Shown here piece after piece: positions 1-7,428 of a DNA stretch of 64,000 nt. Origin of the DNA: Paenibacillus riograndensis SBR5. Its GTDB lineage: Bacteria; Bacillota; Bacilli; Paenibacillales; Paenibacillaceae. The position numbers and the translations under genes were made by a program. The stretch covers positions 1,441,001 to 1,505,000 of the forward strand of contig NZ_LN831776.1 of NCBI RefSeq assembly GCF_000981585.1, given 5' to 3'. Under the pieces are notes generated by a model, which saw only the letters and a program-made list of their open reading frames with translations, was not told the origin of the DNA and did not search any database. How positions within the stretch are numbered: the stretch's first letter is position 1; each line of letters begins with the position of its first letter.

Positions 1-100
1 ACGACAGTAACCCTCGTATATTGAACAATTCAAAGTCCGGCGCGGACGGTTCATGATATGGTCATTCCGCAGATAATTAATGATCAGAGGAGTGTTCCGG

Positions 101-1021
101 TTGAAACCAGCGGTTTTTGAGGCAAGGCATGTAAGCAAGCAATACAGGTCAGGTTTCGCTTTGCAGGGGCTTGATATGAAGATTATGGAGGGGGATATTT
201 ACGGGTTCGTCGGTGAAAATGGAGCCGGTAAAACTACGCTGATGAAAATTATTGGCGGGCTTGTACAGCCGACAGACGGCAGGATTCTGCTGTTCGGACA
301 GCAGGGCAAAAAGGAGCTGTGCGCGGCCAGACGGCGGGTAGGTTTTCTGATTGACATGCCGGCTCTGTATCCGCATATGAGCGCTGAAGAGAATCTGACA
401 TTTTATCATCATGTTCTTGGCATCAGGAATCCCAAAAGAATCGGTGAAGCGCTGCAGGCAGTTGCTCTAACGGATACTGGTAATAAGAGGACCTCGGAAT
501 ATTCGCTGGGGATGCGGCAGCGGCTGGGATTGGCGGTTGCTCTTCTGGGCAGTCCGCAGCTGCTTGTACTTGATGAGCCGATTAACGGGCTTGATCCTGC
601 GGGGATTGTGGATATGCGGCATATTCTGGAGCGTCTGGCGAAGGAGGAGGGGGTTACCATACTGATCTCCAGTCATATTCTTGGTGAGCTGCAGCTGCTC
701 GCTACCCGATACGGATTTATTCATAAAGGGAGGCTGGTGCAAGAGATTGCTGCCGGGGAATTGCTGCAATCCGCCCAAGCTATGATCTGTATTGCTGCTC
801 CGAATGCGGAAAGTACCGCCGAACTGCTGAAGCAGAGGCTGCAAATCCCGGACATTTCCGTCAACACCGCTGGAGAGCTGCAGATTCCCAAATCGAGTGT
901 GGATCTGGAGCGGCTGATGGCTGTGCTTTTGCAGGAGGGGATTCCTGTAGAAGGGTTCAATCTGTCCGCGCCAAATCTGGAGCACTATTATATGGATTTG
1001 ATCGGGGGCGTGAAACGATGA
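101..1021 (+). CDS. ABC transporter ATP-binding protein (BcrA-like)
   Basis: Nucleotide-binding subunit of a two-gene ABC transporter acting at the inner face of the membrane. It has Walker A GENGAGKT at residues 38-45, the ABC signature SLGMRQRLG, Walker B LLVLDEPINGLDP and a switch histidine in SSHI. The overall form is that of the bacitracin/lantibiotic-resistance exporter family, about 300 residues with a C-terminal extension after the ATPase core. I place the start at TTG 101, because AGAGGAG at 86-92 lies 8 bases before it and would be coding if the ATG at 80 were used. The stop overlaps the permease start as ATGA. Substrate unknown. Confidence 0.85.
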   Translation: MKPAVFEARHVSKQYRSGFALQGLDMKIMEGDIYGFVGENGAGKTTLMKIIGGLVQPTDGRILLFGQQGKKELCAARRRVGFLIDMPALYPHMSAEENLTFYHHVLGIRNPKRIGEALQAVALTDTGNKRTSEYSLGMRQRLGLAVALLGSPQLLVLDEPINGLDPAGIVDMRHILERLAKEEGVTILISSHILGELQLLATRYGFIHKGRLVQEIAAGELLQSAQAMICIAAPNAESTAELLKQRLQIPDISVNTAGELQIPKSSVDLERLMAVLLQEGIPVEGFNLSAPNLEHYYMDLIGGVKR

Positions 1022-1815
1022 GAAACTTCCTTCAGGCCGAGATTTATTTTCTGCGGAAAGATGCGGCGTTTAAGAGCATTACCGTGCTGTTCGCGCTCGC
1101 CAGCCTTGGACTGGCGGTGTTTCTTGGAAGCAAGGGGGGCTATGCTCTAGACAGTCCTGCTCAGCCCATGCGGATTGCATCGTCCTTTTCCTTGTTCCTC
1201 TATCTGGTCATTCCGATGTTCGCATGTTTTTTTATCACAGAGGGGTTCGAGCATGGCTCGGTGCAGAATATAATCGCTTCAGGGTTGAGCAGAGCAGGAT
1301 ATTTTCTGGGGAAATACCTGCTGGGGATGCTGGTGATTCTGTGGTGGCTGCTGGAGTTTTACGGAGGTTTTCTGATCGTGTCTCTGTCTGCGGCGCTGAT
1401 CACCGGCTCTCCCGTTGGTCATGAGACAACAATTGAAGATCTGACAGCCTCTGTGCGGGTTTTCGGGTTAAACCTCCTGTATCTGGCTGCTTATTCCGCT
1501 GTTGTGATGATGCTGGGAGTCATGATCCGCAAGGCGGCTTCCGCCATAGTGGCGGCTTTTTTCTTTGTATTTGGTAATTTTCTGCTTACAGGTTACCTTC
1601 AGGGAACGTCTTCGGCGTTTCTGCGGCTGCTGTCCGACCATGCGCTGATGACGCAGATTATGAAATTTTCCGGGATGTACGTGGAGCACTCGAAGGTTAT
1701 TCTGCTGTCAGGTACAAGTGACTACGTCCGGGCGGTGCTTATTCCGGCTATTATAATCATAGTTTGTCTGACAGCTGCCCTGCTTTCTTTGGAAAAAAGA
1801 GATATTCATATATAA
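1018..1815 (+). CDS. ABC transporter permease
   Basis: Integral membrane partner of the preceding ATPase. The 265-residue product has about six hydrophobic segments, for example around residues 15-35, 58-80, 100-125, 155-180, 180-200 and 235-258, and no signal peptide, typical of ABC-2 type permeases. Its ATG overlaps the ATPase stop, so the two are translationally coupled. The methionine sulfoxide reductase gene follows 30 bases after the stop and may be in the same transcript. What it exports cannot be read from the sequence. Confidence 0.8.
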   Translation: MRNFLQAEIYFLRKDAAFKSITVLFALASLGLAVFLGSKGGYALDSPAQPMRIASSFSLFLYLVIPMFACFFITEGFEHGSVQNIIASGLSRAGYFLGKYLLGMLVILWWLLEFYGGFLIVSLSAALITGSPVGHETTIEDLTASVRVFGLNLLYLAAYSAVVMMLGVMIRKAASAIVAAFFFVFGNFLLTGYLQGTSSAFLRLLSDHALMTQIMKFSGMYVEHSKVILLSGTSDYVRAVLIPAIIIIVCLTAALLSLEKRDIHI

Positions 1816-1845
1816 TAGGGACAATTCACAGAGGAGGTGTTCCGG

Positions 1846-2820
1846 TTGAACGAAAAGAACAGAACGGAGCTCGCCACCTTTGCGGGCGGCTGCTTTTGGT
1901 GTATGGTCAAGCCTTTTGACGAGCTGCCGGGAATTGTCTCTGTGGTATCCGGGTATACGGGCGGCCATACGGAGAATCCGACCTACGAGGAAGTGGGGAC
2001 GGAAACGACGGGGCATGTGGAGGCTGTGCAGATTACGTATGAGCCTGAGCTGTTCCCGTATGAGCGCCTGCTGGACATTTATTGGCAGTTGATTGATCCG
2101 ACCGACAAAGGCGGACAATTTATGGACCGGGGGTATTCCTACCGGACGGCAATTTTTGTGCATAATGAAGAACAGCGTGCGAAGGCGGAGGCGTCTAAGG
2201 CGGCTCTACAGGCCAGCCGAAGATTTAAGGACCCGATTGTGACGGAGATTCTTCCTGCCGCTCCTTTCTACTCTGCTGAAGCGCTGCATCAGGATTATTA
2301 TAAAACCCATCCTTTGGATTATAAGCTCTATCTGAAAGGCTCGGGCCGGGACGAATTTCTGGAGCAGCACTGGAACAGCCCTGAGGATCAAAAACGCCTG
2401 CGCAACCAGCTTACCCGGCTGCAGTATGAGGTCACGCAGCATAAGGCATCGGAGCCGCCATATGAGAATGCATATTGGAATGAATTCCGTGACGGCATTT
2501 ATGTCGATGTAATCAGCGGCGATCCGCTGTTCAGCTCGGCGGACAAATTCGACTCCGCTACCGGGTGGCCCAGCTTCACCGGGCCGATAGCCGGGGGACT
2601 GATCCGGCGGGAAGCCGACTACAGCGGCGGAGAGGTGCGGACTGCGCTTCGCAGCAGACTGAGCGGAGCCTATCTCGGCCATTTGTTCTTCGATGGGCCG
2701 GAGCCGGCGAAGCAGCACTACCGGGTCAATTCCGCCGCGCTGCGGTTCATCCCGAAGGAGGAACTGGAGGCGAACGGGCTGGGGCGGTATGTGGGGGTTG
2801 GGAAACATATGTTAACATGA
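1846..2820 (+). CDS. msrAB: MsrA-MsrB fusion, MsrB catalytic Cys missing
   Basis: Peptide methionine sulfoxide reductase fusion. The N-terminal MsrA half carries GGCFWC (residues 14-19; nucleophile Cys16), followed by the family's SGYTGG, GHVEAVQ, IDPTD.GGQF.DRG blocks, so reduction of the S-sulfoxide should be intact. The C-terminal half (about residues 185-315) is clearly MsrB-like (GIYVDVISG, TGWPSF, LGHLF.DGP, NSAALRFIP). The cysteine that normally precedes INSAALRF is Arg293 (codon CGG at 2722-2724), and the CxxC zinc ligands found in many MsrBs are absent. The R-sulfoxide activity is therefore doubtful. The start is TTG 1846, 8 bases after GAGGAGG (1831-1837); GTG 1837 overlaps the ribosome site. 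Confidence 0.9.
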   Translation: MNEKNRTELATFAGGCFWCMVKPFDELPGIVSVVSGYTGGHTENPTYEEVGTETTGHVEAVQITYEPELFPYERLLDIYWQLIDPTDKGGQFMDRGYSYRTAIFVHNEEQRAKAEASKAALQASRRFKDPIVTEILPAAPFYSAEALHQDYYKTHPLDYKLYLKGSGRDEFLEQHWNSPEDQKRLRNQLTRLQYEVTQHKASEPPYENAYWNEFRDGIYVDVISGDPLFSSADKFDSATGWPSFTGPIAGGLIRREADYSGGEVRTALRSRLSGAYLGHLFFDGPEPAKQHYRVNSAALRFIPKEELEANGLGRYVGVGKHMLT

Positions 2821-2871
2821 TTATGCAATAGCAAAATCAGTTTTATTTTCGTGAGGAAGAGGGGGCTCCCG

Positions 2872-3843
2872 ATGGCAAAATGGGATAACATGCTGTCCAT
2901 GCTTTGGATGCTGCGATCCGGGAGGAAGCTCACCGCCGCGCAGATTGCGGACGGTCTGGAGATCAGCGTCCGTACCGTGTACCGGTATATCGATGCATTA
3001 TGCGCCAGCGGCGTGCCGGTCGTCGCGGAATCAGGCCACGACGGCGGCATCCGCATTCTGGACAGCTTTAAGGAGGCGCCCTTGTTCTTCAACTCTGTAG
3101 AGTTGAAAGCGCTTGTGGACGCATTTAAATTTGCGCAAGGTGCTGGCTATCCGTATACGGAGGAACTGGAAGGCGCATTGAAAAAGGTGGAGAACGGGCT
3201 GCACGAAGAGCAGCGCTGCGATCTGTCGAGTCAGACAAGCGGCCTGGATGTGATTTCTCCGGCGCGCCCGCCTTCCAACGTTCTGTTGTTACGGGACCTG
3301 GAGCAGGCGGCGAGGGACGGGCGAACGGTCCGAATCGCCTATCGCAAAGCAAATGCGAAGCAGGCCGATGAACGTGAAGTCGATCCGTACGGATTGGCTT
3401 ACGACCGAAACGACTGGTACGCTGTCACGTTCTGCCACCGGTCGCAGGCGGTGCGGACGTTCCGCGTCGACCGCATCGTGCGGCTGGAGCCGACTGAGGA
3501 GCGGTTCGAAAAGCCGGAGCGTTTCTCCGCGTCGGCCTATTTCCGCAACCAGTCCGAGCAAGAACGGGAGGCGGATGGACCGCTGATAGTCATCCGCATT
3601 GAGGGAGAGCCAGATACGTTGAATGCGGTGTGCGGCCACTGGCACCTGCGCCACTATTTGACGGAACGGACCGATCGGGAGGCGCGGTTCCTGCTCGACG
3701 TCCCGACGATGAACAAGTACCTTACGCAGTATCTGATGACGTTCGGCACGGCCATCCACATTCGCGAGCCGCTTGAGCTCAAGCGTAAGATCCGGGAAAT
3801 GGCGTACACAATCGCACAACATTACGAAGACGATTCCGGCTGA
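2872..3843 (+). CDS. WYL-domain transcriptional regulator (YobV/YafY type)
   Basis: DNA-binding regulator of 323 residues: an N-terminal winged helix-turn-helix (residues 1-60, SVRTVYRYIDALCASGVPV), a linker, and a central-to-C-terminal WYL domain (about 140-320). The start is ATG 2872, 6 bases after a GAGGAAGAGGGGG stretch at 2853-2865; the in-frame GTG at 2851 lies upstream of that site. It closely resembles the regulator at 44464-45423 (shared YRYIDALCASGVPV and APLFF segments). Its stop codon lies 8 bases before a perfect palindrome that fronts the DinB-family gene, so that gene is the obvious regulatory target. Confidence 0.88.
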   Translation: MAKWDNMLSMLWMLRSGRKLTAAQIADGLEISVRTVYRYIDALCASGVPVVAESGHDGGIRILDSFKEAPLFFNSVELKALVDAFKFAQGAGYPYTEELEGALKKVENGLHEEQRCDLSSQTSGLDVISPARPPSNVLLLRDLEQAARDGRTVRIAYRKANAKQADEREVDPYGLAYDRNDWYAVTFCHRSQAVRTFRVDRIVRLEPTEERFEKPERFSASAYFRNQSEQEREADGPLIVIRIEGEPDTLNAVCGHWHLRHYLTERTDREARFLLDVPTMNKYLTQYLMTFGTAIHIREPLELKRKIREMAYTIAQHYEDDSG

Positions 3844-3851
3844 ACTTTTTG

Positions 3852-3885
3852 CTGACAACAGTTGTCAGTGAACCCGGTATACGAT
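3852..3885 (+). promoter_or_regulatory. WYL operator and promoter of the DinB-family gene
   Basis: CTGACAACAGTTGTCAG at 3852-3868 is a perfect palindrome (8-bp arms, 1-base centre). Its TGTCA half ends 12 bases before TACGAT (3880-3885), a plausible -10. No -35 hexamer sits at the normal place, which suggests an activator. The same TGTCA-N12-TAxxxT spacing appears at 25833-25868 and, on the minus strand, at 43086-43121. Confidence 0.6.
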
Positions 3886-3947
3886 AGAGACAAGGCTGCG
3901 GCAGCCGCAGCCAAACAATGATGAATACAGGAAAGGTGGATTCCTAT

Positions 3948-4466
3948 ATGCTTCAACACCCGCATCAATTGTATGAATATCATGTTTGGGCGAATGACCG
4001 GTTATTCACTCACCTGGAGCAGCTTCCGAAGGAAGTGTTCCATGCAAAAGTAACGAGCGTGTTCCCGTCCGTGTCGCAAACGTTTGGGCACCTGTACATG
4101 TACGAACAGCTCTATATGTCTGTGCTCGCGGAGGTTCCGAACGAGAAAATTTTTCCGAGAATCCCGGACTGGACAGAGGAAGCGCAGGGCAAAACAGTGG
4201 ACGAGATGCGGCGGCTGTTCTCCAGCGTCGCCGAACAGTTCCGCGATTTGCTGCGGCGTACGTCCGACTTGGACAAGGCGATGACGATTGAGCATCCGAG
4301 GTACGGCAGTCTCGATACGCATTTCTCCGAAATTCTGCGGCATGTGGTCAACCACGGAACCTATCACCGGGGCAATGTGACCGCGATGCTGAGGCAGCAA
4401 GGGCATACCGGCGTCCCGACCGATTATATGTTCTATTTGGTAGAGCAGCGGGACGGTCAGCCGTAA
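3948..4466 (+). CDS. DinB/YfiT-family protein
   Basis: Predicted cytoplasmic four-helix bundle of the DinB superfamily, 172 residues. Family members usually bind a metal through three histidines; candidates here are His48 (FGHLYMYEQ), His136 and His140 (VNHGTYHRGN). Some relatives are thiol-transferases or hydrolases, but the reaction of this one is unknown. The start is ATG 3948, 7 bases after AGGAAAGGTGG (3929-3939); the ATG pair near 3918 lies upstream of that site. It is a single-gene unit controlled from the palindromic promoter just upstream and most likely by the adjacent WYL regulator. Confidence 0.82.
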   Translation: MLQHPHQLYEYHVWANDRLFTHLEQLPKEVFHAKVTSVFPSVSQTFGHLYMYEQLYMSVLAEVPNEKIFPRIPDWTEEAQGKTVDEMRRLFSSVAEQFRDLLRRTSDLDKAMTIEHPRYGSLDTHFSEILRHVVNHGTYHRGNVTAMLRQQGHTGVPTDYMFYLVEQRDGQP

Positions 4467-4483
4467 ATGGTGCGGAGCGAACG

Positions 4484-4507
4484 GCGGCACCTTTCACCCG
4501 GTGCCGC
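4484..4507. terminator. Hairpin between convergent genes
   Basis: GCGGCACC (4484-4491) and GGTGCCGC (4500-4507) form an 8-bp GC-rich stem with an 8-base loop between the stop of the DinB-family gene and the stop of the GNAT gene on the other strand. There is no good T-run on either side, so terminator function is only likely. Confidence 0.4.
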
Positions 4508-4518
4508 TGTCGGACGTA

Positions 4519-5148
4519 CTATTTCTGATAAAACATACAATACACAGGAATCTGGCCGACTTGGGTGTCTTTGCTTAAAGTAAATCCGAAATTTTGATAT
4601 AGCGCTATATTTCTTTTATTTTCCGTATCCAGGGCGAGTCCCTGTGATTGTTTGTCTGTATTTACCGTCTCCAGAAGGTGTTTCAGCAGTGCCGTTCCGA
4701 CTCCCTTACCCTGCGCTTCCGGTTTTACTCCAATCATGATGAGATAATGATGCAGAAGTGGGGGAGCGGCGGCTCTTGTGACTCTTATATAGGAATTTAG
4801 AAGATGTAAGGTTTGTCCGGAAACCTGAAATAACAACGGAATCAGCCTCCCCAGCAGTAAAACTCCTTTCATCGTCTGACGTATGCCCGCGTGCGGCTTC
4901 TCAACGACATAAGCGCCAAGCAAGCGTTCATGTATAAAATAACCCCACACCTCTTCATGGAGTAAGAAGCTTTTGTCAAACATAAAGGAAACAAATGCGG
5001 TCACGCGGCTTCTTGCTTTGTTGTCGAGCTCTGAATCGCCGAATAAATGCAGGAATAAGGGATCCCGGGCAAATGCACTGCTCATGAGAGCTACGAATAA
5101 AGGCTTGTCTGACTTGGCCAATGGGGATATTCGGTACGAAGGGCTCAT
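4519..5148 (-). CDS. GNAT family N-acetyltransferase
   Basis: Acetyl-CoA-dependent acetyltransferase, 209 residues, cytoplasmic. The acetyl-CoA pyrophosphate-binding motif A is visible as GVKPEAQGKGVGTALL (the QxxGxG pattern) near residue 138, followed by the LALDTENKRNIALYQNFGF strand/helix typical of the fold's second half. The start overlaps the stop of the upstream membrane-protein gene by four bases, so the two are co-transcribed. The acceptor is unknown. The unit faces a TetR-family gene across a long palindrome, which suggests it is induced by the TetR ligand. Confidence 0.82.
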   Translation of the reverse strand: MSPSYRISPLAKSDKPLFVALMSSAFARDPLFLHLFGDSELDNKARSRVTAFVSFMFDKSFLLHEEVWGYFIHERLLGAYVVEKPHAGIRQTMKGVLLLGRLIPLLFQVSGQTLHLLNSYIRVTRAAAPPLLHHYLIMIGVKPEAQGKGVGTALLKHLLETVNTDKQSQGLALDTENKRNIALYQNFGFTLSKDTQVGQIPVYCMFYQK

Positions 5149-5714
5149 AATTGTTCACCGGCGTTGCTGATAGCTTTACGGTAATGGTCGACAGAAAAGC
5201 TGAATAATACTTTCAGCATAAATAATAAGCATGCGGTCAGCATATAGGGCTGGATATCAGGCAGCATAGGCAAGCCGCCCATGCCGAGGGACAAGAGCAA
5301 ACCTGCAACGAAGACTTGCGAAGGTCTCCCCATAACAGCATTCACGATAAATGCTCCCGCGATGGTATACGCCCATACCGCTATTGAATACCCGATATTC
5401 GTATTTAATAAAATGGCTACAAGCACGATATGAACATGAATCGCAATGAATACAATACGATTCGTTTTCCGCGCCGCATAAAAGTTACTGGTCGAGGCCG
5501 TGAAGTTGGCAATACAGCCGGAGAATATATCGAACAGCAGCACCAATGCCAAAACACTGCGCCACACTGGCAAATTGCCGGTCATCTCAGGGAACACCAA
5601 ATATAAGGCAGTGGTCAGCAATGCGCCGAACAGCAGGATTGCTGCTATAGCTGCAATGGACTGCTTTTCACCAAAAACATCATGCAAAAACGAAGGTATC
5701 CTAATTGGTTTCAT
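5145..5714 (-). CDS. Six-helix membrane protein of unknown function
   Basis: A 189-residue hydrophobic protein with about six predicted membrane segments (near residues 18-40, 50-72, 85-105, 108-128, 132-150, 155-178). I do not recognise a named family or any catalytic motif. It is the first gene of a two-gene minus-strand unit with the GNAT acetyltransferase. Its start lies 43 bases from the right-hand edge of a 40-bp palindrome that lies between it and the divergent TetR gene, so control by that regulator is likely. Confidence 0.7.
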   Translation of the reverse strand: MKPIRIPSFLHDVFGEKQSIAAIAAILLFGALLTTALYLVFPEMTGNLPVWRSVLALVLLFDIFSGCIANFTASTSNFYAARKTNRIVFIAIHVHIVLVAILLNTNIGYSIAVWAYTIAGAFIVNAVMGRPSQVFVAGLLLSLGMGGLPMLPDIQPYMLTACLLFMLKVLFSFSVDHYRKAISNAGEQL

Positions 5715-5757
5715 TTCTTTACGCTCCCATCATTCATAGATTGATTTTTGTCTTGCG

Positions 5758-5797
5758 ATAGTTTTGTACTAAATGTAGTTATTTAGTATAAAACTAT
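5758..5797. promoter_or_regulatory. 40-bp palindrome, likely TetR operator
   Basis: ATAGTTTTGTACTAAAT (5758-5774) is followed by six bases and then by its reverse complement with one mismatch (5781-5797). It lies between the divergent membrane-protein/GNAT unit and the TetR gene, close to the former, as expected for a TetR-family dimer-pair operator. Confidence 0.7.
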
Positions 5798-5892
5798 TAT
5801 AAATACATGTAACCCAGATTTCAATAAAGATTTATACTCAATTTGTTGAATTACTCTAAAACTTAAGTTACACTACCTATGAGGTGGAGAAG

Positions 5893-6498
5893 ATGAACGG
5901 CTACGAACGACGGAAACAGAAGAAAATGGAGCAAATATTTAGCGTCTCATTCAAATTATTTTCTAAATACGGCTTTCAGAAGGTCAGCGTAAATGAGATT
6001 GCGCAAGAGGCGAGGGTTTCTCCGGCTACTATTTATAATTATTTTGGGACCAAAGAACAGCTTTATGGCGACATGCTTATATATTGGATGGACAATCAAC
6101 TGGAGCAGTATGAGCAAATTTTGGAGTCCAGCCTCTCTTTTCCTGAGAAAACCAAGGAAATTATGTTGCTTGAGGTAAAAAACTTAAAAATCATATCGGA
6201 TGAATTTATGAAGGCTCCGTCCGCAGAGCAGGTTGGATTGGAGCGAATGATGGAGCAGTACAGCGAGGAAAAAGTCATGCGTTTTTTTATGAAATTTGTC
6301 GCACTTGGAAAGCAGGAGGGTTATATTCACCTGGAGCAAACAGACGAGATGATGGTCATGTACTTCACGATGTACAAGAACGAGTTGGGCCGGCATTGGA
6401 CGGCATCGAACGAAGAAGGAACAACGATAAATATGGATCAATGGCTGAAGTTGTTTTTTTATGGTTTAGGCGGGAGCGCCGCTTATCCGTGCCAGTGA
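5893..6498 (+). CDS. TetR/AcrR family transcriptional regulator
   Basis: Ligand-responsive repressor. The N-terminal TetR helix-turn-helix covers about residues 5-55 (FSKYGFQKVSVNEIAQEARV, then SPATIYNYFGTKEQLY), with an all-helical ligand domain ending LFFYGLGGSAAYPCQ. The start is ATG 5893, preceded by GAGGTGGAGAAG; GTG 5884 lies inside that ribosome site. Length 201 residues, normal for the family. It is divergent from the membrane-protein/GNAT operon and probably represses it through the intervening palindrome. The last residues after LFFYGLGG may be altered: a coding-like stretch in the +1 frame begins at 6482. Confidence 0.87.
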   Translation: MNGYERRKQKKMEQIFSVSFKLFSKYGFQKVSVNEIAQEARVSPATIYNYFGTKEQLYGDMLIYWMDNQLEQYEQILESSLSFPEKTKEIMLLEVKNLKIISDEFMKAPSAEQVGLERMMEQYSEEKVMRFFMKFVALGKQEGYIHLEQTDEMMVMYFTMYKNELGRHWTASNEEGTTINMDQWLKLFFYGLGGSAAYPCQ

Positions 6499-6586
6499 CA
6501 TTGCCCATCTTAACGCGCTGCGGCATGGACTGGATGTGGGGGAGCTGTTGGAGAATCATATTTTGTCGATTTTGACAAGATATTAG
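6482..6586 (+). pseudogene. Orphan coding-like tail overlapping the tetR stop
   Basis: In the frame +1 to tetR, an open stretch of 34 codons (starting LIRASDIAHLNALRHGLDVG, ending at TAG 6584-6586) has strong third-position G/C preference and reads like the C-terminus of a protein. The frame is closed by a TAG at 6467-6469. It could be a remnant of another gene, or the true TetR C-terminus after a frameshift. I do not recognise the family. Confidence 0.35.
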
Positions 6587-6614
6587 ACATTCGTATAATC
6601 CAGACAAACTTAGA

Positions 6615-6643
6615 TTTACATCCGTCCCTTAGGCGTCTATAAT
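6615..6643 (+). promoter_or_regulatory. Promoter of the yjdF leader
   Basis: TTTACA (6615-6620), a 17-base spacer and a perfect TATAAT (6638-6643) form a strong housekeeping-sigma promoter. Transcription would begin near 6650, giving a leader of about 130 bases before yjdF. Confidence 0.7.
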
Positions 6644-6649
6644 TTTCCC

Positions 6650-6779
6650 TGAAACGAGAAAACACAGCCTGGTTGGTAGTCCAGGCGCATGCATGGCTCT
6701 GTATTCCTCAGAACGGCATGTCAGTAGCCTTCCCCCCCTCGGGATGTCCATCGTTTCGATTCAATTGAGGGGGATGGAT
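6650..6779 (+). promoter_or_regulatory. Candidate yjdF riboswitch leader
   Basis: A long structured leader separates a strong promoter from yjdF, the gene that defines the yjdF RNA motif (an azaaromatic-binding riboswitch class, established knowledge). CCCCCTC at 6734-6740 is exactly complementary to the ribosome site GAGGGGG at 6767-6773, so the leader can hide or release the translation start. I assign the class from gene identity and this pairing; I could not check the aptamer consensus base by base. Confidence 0.6.
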
Positions 6780-7190
6780 ATGAAGCTTACAATTTATCAT
6801 GATGGTCAGTATTGGGTTGGAGTCCTGGAGGATCAGGACCAAGGGAAGTTGAAGGCAGTCAGGTACATTTTTGGTGCAGAACCTAAGGACGAGGAGATTC
6901 TACAGTTCATTCGTAACAAGGTGTCGGAGCTTATCAGCAGACTCTCGGAGGAAGTGGCCGTAAAGCCGTCCGAAGTGAAAAAGGTCAGCCCCAAGCGGCT
7001 TGCACGGCAGGCAACTAATGAAGTACGGAGAAAAGGCGTTTCTTCCTATGCTCAAGAGGCTCTTAAGCTGGAGTATGAGAAAAGAAAGCAGGAGAGAAGG
7101 ACCGGTTCGAAACAGCAGTTGGAAGCAGCATTGGCACGTAAACGGGAATTAAAGGTGCTAAAGGCCAAAGAAAAACATCGCGGCCGCTAG
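6780..7190 (+). CDS. yjdF: YjdF family protein (DUF2992)
   Basis: Small basic protein of 136 residues. The N-terminus MKLTIYHDGQYWVGVLED, the GKLKAVRYIFGAEPKDEEIL block and a Lys/Arg-rich helical tail match the YjdF family; its biochemical role is not established. The family is often controlled by the yjdF riboswitch. The start is ATG 6780, 6 bases after GAGGGGG (6767-6773); the upstream in-frame ATGs near 6693 and 6744 lie inside the presumed leader and lack ribosome sites. Single-gene unit with its own promoter and terminator. Confidence 0.88.
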   Translation: MKLTIYHDGQYWVGVLEDQDQGKLKAVRYIFGAEPKDEEILQFIRNKVSELISRLSEEVAVKPSEVKKVSPKRLARQATNEVRRKGVSSYAQEALKLEYEKRKQERRTGSKQQLEAALARKRELKVLKAKEKHRGR

Positions 7191-7212
7191 CAGAACCTGC
7201 TATGTTGTAAAC

Positions 7213-7238
7213 AAAGGGCACCCATCCGGGTGCCTTTT
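7213..7238 (+). terminator. Terminator of yjdF
   Basis: GGGCACCC, a short loop and GGGTGCC, flanked by AAA on the left and TTTT on the right, 22 bases after the yjdF stop: a standard intrinsic terminator. Confidence 0.8.
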
Positions 7239-7295
7239 GACTTAGCATTCATTTTCTGGGTTGATACATTTCGTGCCGTGTAAGTCCGTTTTCAA

Positions 7296-7409
7296 TTACT
7301 CACCCATCATTTGAATATATACTTTACGGGTCTGCGGACCGTCACACTCCACAAGATAGATATGTTGAGCTGAACCACATACCATTCTGGATTCCTGAAT
7401 AGGAAACAT
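7296..7409 (-). pseudogene. 3' remnant of a YjbQ-like (UPF0047) gene
   Basis: On the minus strand an open frame ends ...GSAQHIYLVECDGPQTRKVY plus about seven residues and a TAA at 7298-7296. This matches the C-terminal end of the YjbQ/UPF0047 family as I know it (GTWQ-hydrophobic-ELDGPRTRKV pattern). Sense continues a few codons upstream of 7409 but the rest of the roughly 130-residue protein is absent, and another unrelated fragment begins at 7429. It has no start signal, so I read it as a truncated relic. Confidence 0.5.
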
Positions 7410-7428
7410 ACAGCTATTTCCTACAGTT

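Noticed and set aside
1..79. End of a gene entering from the left
   Set aside because: Open for only a few codons before a stop; nothing can be identified.
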